From: Cylindrospermum sp. FACHB-282
GTDB taxonomy: Bacteria; Cyanobacteriota; Cyanobacteriia; Cyanobacteriales; Nostocaceae
Direction of reading: 5' to 3'
Length of the DNA stretch: 58,597 nucleotides
NCBI RefSeq assembly: GCF_014697195.1
Contig: NZ_JACJRJ010000040.1
Location: 1 to 58,597, forward strand
Part shown: one piece after another, positions 53,905-58,597 of the stretch
Layout: each line of letters begins with the position of its first letter
Position numbering within the stretch: position 1 is the stretch's first letter
Notes under the pieces: model-generated
The model's database searches: none
What the model was told of the DNA's origin: nothing
The model's input: the letters and a program-made list of their open reading frames with translations, nothing else
Program-made: the position numbers and the translations under genes

Positions 53905-55629
53905 TTAACTAAATTGCTGGGCGTAAAATCTGGCATAGCGGCGCTCAAGGGCTAATAATTCCTCATGAGTTCCTGATTCCACAATTTGCCCTTGTTCTAA
54001 AACCAAAATCCGATCGCACTTTCTCACCGTCGATAACCGATGGGCTATAATTAACACAGTGCGGTTTTGCATCAATCTTTCCAAAGCTTCCTGCACCAAA
54101 GCCTCCGACTCAGAATCTAACGCAGATGTGGCTTCATCCAAAATCAATATCTGCGGGTTGAGTAACACAGCACGAGCGATCGCAATTCTTTGGCGTTGTC
54201 CACCAGATAAATTCACCCCACGCTCACCCACCCAGGTATGATAACCTTCTGGTAGCTGCATAATAAATTGATGGGCATTAGCAATTTTTGCCGCTTCCTT
54301 AACCGCTGATAGATCAAAATCATCTTGTCCAAAAGCGATATTTTGGGCAATCGTCCCCGAAAACATAATAGTTTCTTGGGGAACTATGCCAATTTGACGC
54401 CGCAAACTATACAAAGTGACATCCCGAATATTAACGCCATCAATGAAGATTTCCCCAACTTCAGGATCATAAAAACGGGGTAAAAGATTGACAAAGGTAG
54501 TTTTACCAGCACCAGAAGCCCCCACAAGTGCGATCGCTTCCCCAGGCATGACCAATAAGCTGATATCTTGAATTACAGGCTCACCGGGTTTGTAGGCAAA
54601 GCTGACCTGGCGATATTCTACCTTACCGCTGACTGGGGGAAGTGCGATCGCATTTTGTTTTTCTGCCACTGTCGGTTGAATTGCCATCAACTCAAAAACA
54701 CGATCAACCGATGCTTCACCCTGCTTAAACTCGTTGTAGTTGTTAGTAGTGTGGCCAATCGGATCAATTAACAACGCCGCCGCCGTCAGGTAGCTGAAAA
54801 ACTGCGCCACTGTCAAATTACCTTGAGAAATTTGCCAGGTTCCCACCATCAGCAACGATAATGCACTCAAAGCCTCCAAAAATCCCACTATGGGAATTTG
54901 AATCGCCTTGAGTCGTTCCGCCGAGTATTTCGCATTGAGACTGCGTTCTGCTTCTCTTCCAAACCTGGCGATTTCGTAATTTTCCGCAGCAAAAGCTTGT
55001 ACCAAACGGATACCATTGAAAACTTCCGTGAGGATAGCCGATAAATCCGACACCCGATTTTGACTGCGACGGGAATACTTTTGTAACCGTTCACCAAACC
55101 AGCCAATTAAAATCCCCATCAGCGGCGCCACAATCACCGTAGCTAAGGTGAGTTGCCAATTCAGGTAAACCATGTAGATGGGAATTGCCACCAACTGTAA
55201 AACGCAGGGGGTAAAATCGTGAAAGAGTTTATTTACTACTTCCCCCACACGGTCAACATCTTCCGTGAGGCGGTAAGATAGATCACCTGCTTTAGCGGTT
55301 TCAAAATAGCTAAGATTCAGCTTTTGCAGGTGCGCGTAGACCTGCTGACGGAGATTAAAGGCAATTCTTAAAGCAGCCCTCGCCATGTATAAATCTTGCA
55401 CAGACTGAAAAAAGCCGCGCACCAGAAAGACCAAAGCACAAACTCCCGTCAATTGGGCGATCGCCACTACATTACCTTGTCCAAAGGGAATTGCCAATTT
55501 ACCCGCAAGATTGATTAATGTTAAAGTCGCCAGCACGTACCCAAAAATGCCAACTAATCCCTTGATGATAGTTGTCCATTGGGGTCGTACATAAGGTAAC
55601 AGTTGCCAATAATTAGAACGCGTTTTCAA
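53905..55629 (-). CDS. ABC exporter, fused membrane and ATPase domains (MsbA type)
   Basis: 574 residues. The N-terminal half has five or six membrane helices and QDLYMARAALRIAFNLRQQVYAHL, LSYFETAKAGDLSYRLTEDV of type 1 exporters. The ATPase half carries Walker A ALVGASGAGKTTFVNLLPRF, Q-loop GIVPQETIMFSG, signature NLSGGQRQRIAIARA, Walker B ILILDEATSALDSE and switch His in IIAHRLST. It probably exports a lipid, peptide or drug. It lies about 70 bp downstream of a membrane-protein gene, which might be a partner, but nothing proves it. Confidence 0.92.
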   Translation of the reverse strand: MKTRSNYWQLLPYVRPQWTTIIKGLVGIFGYVLATLTLINLAGKLAIPFGQGNVVAIAQLTGVCALVFLVRGFFQSVQDLYMARAALRIAFNLRQQVYAHLQKLNLSYFETAKAGDLSYRLTEDVDRVGEVVNKLFHDFTPCVLQLVAIPIYMVYLNWQLTLATVIVAPLMGILIGWFGERLQKYSRRSQNRVSDLSAILTEVFNGIRLVQAFAAENYEIARFGREAERSLNAKYSAERLKAIQIPIVGFLEALSALSLLMVGTWQISQGNLTVAQFFSYLTAAALLIDPIGHTTNNYNEFKQGEASVDRVFELMAIQPTVAEKQNAIALPPVSGKVEYRQVSFAYKPGEPVIQDISLLVMPGEAIALVGASGAGKTTFVNLLPRFYDPEVGEIFIDGVNIRDVTLYSLRRQIGIVPQETIMFSGTIAQNIAFGQDDFDLSAVKEAAKIANAHQFIMQLPEGYHTWVGERGVNLSGGQRQRIAIARAVLLNPQILILDEATSALDSESEALVQEALERLMQNRTVLIIAHRLSTVRKCDRILVLEQGQIVESGTHEELLALERRYARFYAQQFS

Positions 55630-55696
55630 TCTATAACATCCACAAAAATATTTTCCTTTGTTTGACGTTATCAGCTTTTGCAGAGTTTCTGAAACG

Positions 55697-56233
55697 TTAA
55701 GTGCTGCTGATATCGGAGTTTGATTTTAATTCCCAACGCAACAGCCTAGGCAATTGCGACACATCTAAGGCATAGTTGACAATCCACACTACCAATTCCA
55801 AAATTAATAAATTTCTTACCCACAATAAATTAGTTTCTGAACCCAACAACGTCCAACCCTCATACAACTGCCAGAAGCGATAAGGCAGATATAAATAAGG
55901 CACCATTACCCAGACTACAGTGTGATACTGCCTTAGGGTCACAATCTCTGATAAGATTTGCAAACCTAACATCACAAAGTACCAGCCAAGGACAGTTAAC
56001 ACAGAAGTGTAGCCCCACCAGACGCCCCACAACAGCATTACCAGCAGTGGTAGCAGGAGTCCTAAGACTTGCACCGAACCCAACCAGATTTTAAACCACC
56101 CTGGTAACGCTTCAGGAAGGCTAAATGGTTTAGCGTCTCTCCAAGCCCAACCCAAAACTACAATCAAAGATGTAGCCAGGGCAAAAAACAAAAAGTTTTC
56201 TAGGAACAAGTAGAGGTTGGTGTTAAGGGACAT
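55697..56233 (-). CDS. Integral membrane protein of unknown function
   Basis: Start taken at ATG 56233 (MSLNTNLYLFLENFLF), 178 residues; a GTG two codons upstream is less likely. About four or five hydrophobic helices with many Trp residues (VMLLWGVWWGYTSVLTVLGW, VVWVMVPYLYLPYRFW). No family recognised. It precedes the exporter gene on the same strand by about 70 bp. Confidence 0.7.
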   Translation of the reverse strand: MSLNTNLYLFLENFLFFALATSLIVVLGWAWRDAKPFSLPEALPGWFKIWLGSVQVLGLLLPLLVMLLWGVWWGYTSVLTVLGWYFVMLGLQILSEIVTLRQYHTVVWVMVPYLYLPYRFWQLYEGWTLLGSETNLLWVRNLLILELVVWIVNYALDVSQLPRLLRWELKSNSDISST

Positions 56234-56239
56234 GATCAC

Positions 56240-56538
56240 CGTGCCTTGACGCTTTGGTTTGGAAGATTAATTTTGGCACTTTCTCCTAGTTCCAGAGTCC
56301 TGCCTAGGAGGTATGTAGGGAATTGCATCATTTTTTTGCTCTATTTTCTTGAATTAGATGAATAATCGATGGCAGTAAAGAAACAACTATAATTAAGCCT
56401 ATAAAATGCATAAAATCTCTCATTGTCAAGAAGTAGCATCCAACATCTTAACGTTCAGCAATTTTTCTGAATGAAAAATAAGATTAATTTTAGGTAAAGT
56501 TCCGTTATCTGCGGTGAGTATTGGATTAAGGGCGCAAA
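56240..56538. other. Divergent intergenic region
   Basis: About 300 bp between a minus-strand membrane gene and the plus-strand ABC-2 permease, AT-rich in the right half. Presumed divergent promoters; nothing else seen. Confidence 0.5.
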
Positions 56539-57321
56539 ATGCAAAAATATTGGAAAATACTAGGTCTCTTTTGGAGTGCGGCGATCGCATCTGAGTTAGA
56601 GTATCGGTTAAACTTTCTCTTAGCTACCCTCAGCAGCGTGGGAAATCTAGCGGGCAGCCTCTTTGGACTATTTCTGTTTTACCGCACAGGTTACACTTTT
56701 GCCGGCTGGTCATGGCCAGCAGCTTTAGTAGTCTTGGGGATATTTACCTTACTGCAAGGTTTTTCTGCCACTTTCCTCGCTCCCAATCTAAACCGCATCG
56801 TCCGCCATGTCCAGGAAGGCACTTTAGATTTTGTCCTCCTCAAACCCATCCGCAGTCAATTTTGGCTTTCCACCCATACCCTTTCACCTTGGGGACTGCC
56901 AGATTTAGTCTTTGGTAGCATCATCATTGGCTATGCCGGTAACAGCCTTGGCTTAAAAATCGGTGACTACTTATTAGGTATAATACCATTATTTTGTGGC
57001 TTAGTCATTCTCTACAGCCTGTGGTTTATGCTGGGGTCAACTAGCATTTGGTTCGTCAAAATCCAAAACGTTACCGAAGTTTTACGGGGTTTATTAGAAG
57101 CTGGAAGATATCCAATTGTGGCTTATCCTGCCGCTTACCGCTTTTTCTTCACCTTTGTCGTGCCAGTGGCTTTTTTAACCACTATTCCAGCAGAAGCGAT
57201 GCTAGGTAGAGTTCAAATTACCTGGTTACTAGGTGCAGGATTGTTAGCTGTAATTCTGTTTTTCGTTTCCACTTGGTTTTGGCGGTTTGCGCTGCGGTTT
57301 TATACTAGCGCTTCGAGTTAG
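56539..57321 (+). CDS. ABC-2 family permease (DUF990-like)
   Basis: 260 residues with six hydrophobic segments. The start MQKYWKILGLFWSAAIASEL with EYRLNFLLATLSSVGN, and LNRIVRHVQEGTLDFVLLKPIRSQFWLS, are typical of the cyanobacterial and actinobacterial ABC-2/DUF990 permeases, which usually occur as two permeases and an ATPase. Partners are absent here, so they must be encoded elsewhere. Confidence 0.85.
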   Translation: MQKYWKILGLFWSAAIASELEYRLNFLLATLSSVGNLAGSLFGLFLFYRTGYTFAGWSWPAALVVLGIFTLLQGFSATFLAPNLNRIVRHVQEGTLDFVLLKPIRSQFWLSTHTLSPWGLPDLVFGSIIIGYAGNSLGLKIGDYLLGIIPLFCGLVILYSLWFMLGSTSIWFVKIQNVTEVLRGLLEAGRYPIVAYPAAYRFFFTFVVPVAFLTTIPAEAMLGRVQITWLLGAGLLAVILFFVSTWFWRFALRFYTSASS

Positions 57322-57352
57322 TTGTGCGGTAAAAACATTTATCAAAAAGCAT

Positions 57353-57382
57353 TGTAGAGACTTTCCACAGAACGTTTCTACA
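57353..57382. repeat. Dispersed palindrome ahead of TPR remnant
   Basis: TGTAGAGACTTTCC and its near-complement AACGTTTCTACA form an imperfect inverted repeat, of the widespread cyanobacterial TGTAGAGACGTTCC type. It marks where the 5' part of the TPR gene was lost. Confidence 0.6.
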
Positions 57383-57524
57383 TTCTTTGATCCCAACTAT
57401 GCTGCTTATTACAATCGGGGTCTTATCCGTTCTTCAAGTGATAATCAGTTAGCAATTAAGAATTTTAAGAAAGCAGCAGACCTTGATCAAAAAGAGGGAA
57501 ATACAAAATATTCCCAAGATGCAT

Positions 57525-57639
57525 TATAGCGATTAAGAGTTACGTGAGGTACAGATAATATTTTGAAACGCAAAGGGACGCAAAGTAAAGCGCAGAGGTA
57601 CGCAGAGATTTGTACCTCAGCAGACTAGGAAACGCTATA
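57525..57639. mobile_element. MITE A, about 115 bp, inserted in TPR remnant
   Basis: Bounded by TATAGCG and CGCTATA. Inside, TGAGGTACAGAT (57545) and ATTTGTACCTCA (ending 57619) form a second near-perfect inverted pair. The interior is rich in ACGCAAAG/ACGCAGAG motifs common in cyanobacterial intergenic repeats. TA-flanked ends suggest an IS630-type mobiliser. Confidence 0.65.
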
Positions 57640-57740
57640 TAGCAGTCCTAAATCATTTGTGAACACAAAGATACCCGACTTCTTAGAGAAGTCGGGTATC
57701 TGACTCACTTTATGTTCACAAATCAAATAGGATTGCTATA
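57638..57740. mobile_element. 103-bp MITE, copy 2
   Basis: Identical by eye to the element at 23363-23465, with TATAGCAGTCC/GGATTGCTATA ends and the central GATACCCGACTTCT hairpin. It shares a TA (57638-57639) with the right end of MITE A, so it inserted at that end. Confidence 0.88.
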
Positions 57741-57787
57741 GAAAAAATTAAAGAACTTCAGCAGTAGCTAGACTTGGAAATAAAATT

Positions 57788-58048
57788 TTATTCATAATGA
57801 GTCCACATACTCAAGACCTTCACTATTTGTTCTTCTTCCAGCACTTCATATACAAGCCGATGCTGGATGTTAATTCTTCGAGAATACGCCCCTTGTAAAT
57901 CTCCTTTTAACTTTTCGTATGGAGGAGGATTTTCATAAGGATTCTGTTCTAAAATTGCCAGAAGCACTTCTACTTTCGGTTTGAGTCCAGCGGGAGAAAT
58001 CTTTTTTGCATCTTTTTGCGCTTTTTTGGTAAAGCGTAATTCCCACAC
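57788..58048 (-). CDS. YoeB/Txe-type toxin
   Basis: Start set at GTG 58048, giving 86 residues, the size of YoeB; the longer frame to 58078 would overlap the antitoxin more. VVWELRFTKKAQKDAKKI, PYEKLKGDLQGAYSRRINIQ, HRLVYEVLEEEQIVKVLSMW and THYE form the RelE-superfamily mRNA interferase fold, with the C-terminal His-Tyr typical of YoeB. It cleaves mRNA on the ribosome when free. The start overlaps the antitoxin stop by one base. Confidence 0.88.
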   Translation of the reverse strand: MWELRFTKKAQKDAKKISPAGLKPKVEVLLAILEQNPYENPPPYEKLKGDLQGAYSRRINIQHRLVYEVLEEEQIVKVLSMWTHYE

Positions 58049-58296
58049 TACCAATCTAGCTCCTTTTTGGTAACACATTCCTCAACAGGGGTACGCATTC
58101 CTTCCAAGATATCCTCACGTAAGCCAGGTATTTGCAGTATGTGCAACGTTTCTTGAATCGCGTTCCAATCCTCAAGCGCAATCAGTACTGCTTGGTTTTG
58201 ATTACCAGTTATTATTACTGGTGTGTGAGATTCTACACTTTCATTAATGACAGCATCAAGGTGCTGTTGTGCGTCGTTGACATTAATCACATCCAT
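58048..58296 (-). CDS. YefM/Phd-type antitoxin
   Basis: 82 residues. MDVINVNDAQQHLDAVINES and VIITGNQNQAVLIALEDWNA are the Phd/YefM N-terminal DNA-binding and dimer domain; the C-terminal part (LREDILEGMRTPVEECVTKK) would wrap the toxin. It represses its own operon and neutralises the downstream toxin. Antitoxin-first order and the coupled stop/start are typical. Confidence 0.9.
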   Translation of the reverse strand: MDVINVNDAQQHLDAVINESVESHTPVIITGNQNQAVLIALEDWNAIQETLHILQIPGLREDILEGMRTPVEECVTKKELDW

Positions 58297-58345
58297 GTTG
58301 GAAACCTCTATTCAAAATAATGATTATTTTTTCACACAAATTTAA

Positions 58346-58597
58346 TTATAAATTATCCTTAAGCCAATTTCTAAAATTCCGAATTCCTTGACTTCTACCA
58401 ATGGTTAAACACTGCTGTACATACTCATTAACTAATTCAATAATTGGGATATTAGGAAAATTAGGACTAGATAAAGATTTTATATATAGGACTAATATTT
58501 GATTTTTGAAAAAGCTCCGTACATCTGAAGGGTGGGAAAATCAAAGGTAGTGTGTCGGATAAACCATTCAAACATCCATTTTAAATGAGAGAATGTT
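58346..58597 (-). pseudogene. Frameshifted gene, 5' end beyond the window
   Basis: On the minus strand one frame from the edge reads WMFEWFIRHTTFDFPTLQMY and GAFSK, then stops near 58490. A neighbouring frame picks up KNQILVLYIKSLSSPNFPN and IPIIELVNEYVQQCLTIGRS to a TAA at 58346. The switch falls in the A/T runs at 58500-58515, so it is a frameshift or a sequencing error. No family recognised. Confidence 0.45.

Larger units (their letters stand above)
57383..57767 (+). pseudogene. TPR protein 3' fragment split by two MITEs
   Basis: The sequence FDPNYAAYYNRGLIRSSSDN and AIKNFKKAADLDQKEGN is one TPR unit. The frame reaches DAL at 57526 and is then broken. After the inserted DNA, EKIKELQQ and TAG resume at 57741-57767. 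Removing 57527-57740 leaves a single TA and restores DALEKIKELQQ-stop, a normal end for a cyanobacterial TPR protein. The 5' part is missing. Confidence 0.7.

Noticed and set aside
1-58597. tRNA or rRNA genes
   Set aside because: I looked for T-loop GGTTCRA-type motifs with plausible acceptor stems and for rRNA signatures and found none; a covariance search would be needed to exclude tRNAs fully.

Overview
The window is a chromosomal segment of a cyanobacterium, most likely a filamentous, heterocyst-forming type (Nostocales). The signs are frequent GCGATCGC (HIP1) palindromes, heptameric short tandem repeats (AATGACT and TTACCAA families), cyanobacteria-restricted genes (petG, cytM, cruF/cruG, ThiE with an N-terminal extension, DUF1517 and DUF3370 proteins, kinase/FGE fusion) and a mycosporine-like amino acid cluster whose proteins closely resemble my memory of the Nostoc punctiforme NpR5600-NpF5597 set. 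The genus cannot be fixed from the sequence alone. There are no rRNA or convincing tRNA genes.

Layout. 1-3.2 kb: a TPR/trypsin-like protease cut by the left edge and two exported or membrane proteins of unknown role. 3.3-8.7 kb (minus): a gliding-type ABC exporter (ATPase, permease, GldG-like, DUF4340) with purU at its end. 9.1-15 kb: a Uma2 nuclease, two DUF1565 beta-helix paralogues (one with SLH domains) and a repeat-bearing protein between them. 15.4-18 kb: thiE-thiS meeting a glycosyltransferase. 18-20 kb: a gene-poor stretch with one small ORF behind a strong ribosome binding site and a decayed reading frame. 20-29 kb: a DUF1517 protein, a Ser/Thr kinase-FGE fusion, a lone potC, a second glycosyltransferase, DUF1499, an RluA pseudouridine synthase and a truncated GGDEF protein.

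29.6-31 kb: an apparently intact tnpB-only IS200/IS605 element beside an agmatinase-family gene. 32-34 kb (minus): an ABC-type ATPase overlapping a TOPRIM/DUF4435-like protein, a candidate two-gene anti-phage module resembling PARIS or a split OLD system. 34-41 kb: ilvA, an RNase HI with a C-terminal extension, and the carotenoid glycoside genes cruG-cruF. 41 kb: a four-repeat CRISPR array without cas genes in view. 42-46 kb: DUF3370, a Pcp-like peptidase, hisH, rsmD, then petG divergent from cytM.

47.6-52.4 kb: mysA-mysB-mysC-mysD, a complete pathway from a pentose-phosphate intermediate (sedoheptulose 7-phosphate) to a disubstituted mycosporine-like amino acid, an ultraviolet sunscreen. Its leader contains a diverged tandem duplication, and the mysD 3' end is fused to the right end of a decayed tnpB element. 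52.7-58.6 kb: an epoxide-hydrolase-like protein, an MsbA-type exporter, two membrane proteins, a TPR gene tail split by two adjacent MITEs, a YefM/YoeB-type toxin-antitoxin pair and a frameshifted gene at the right edge.

All calls come from reading the sequence and from family knowledge; no database search or structure prediction was run.
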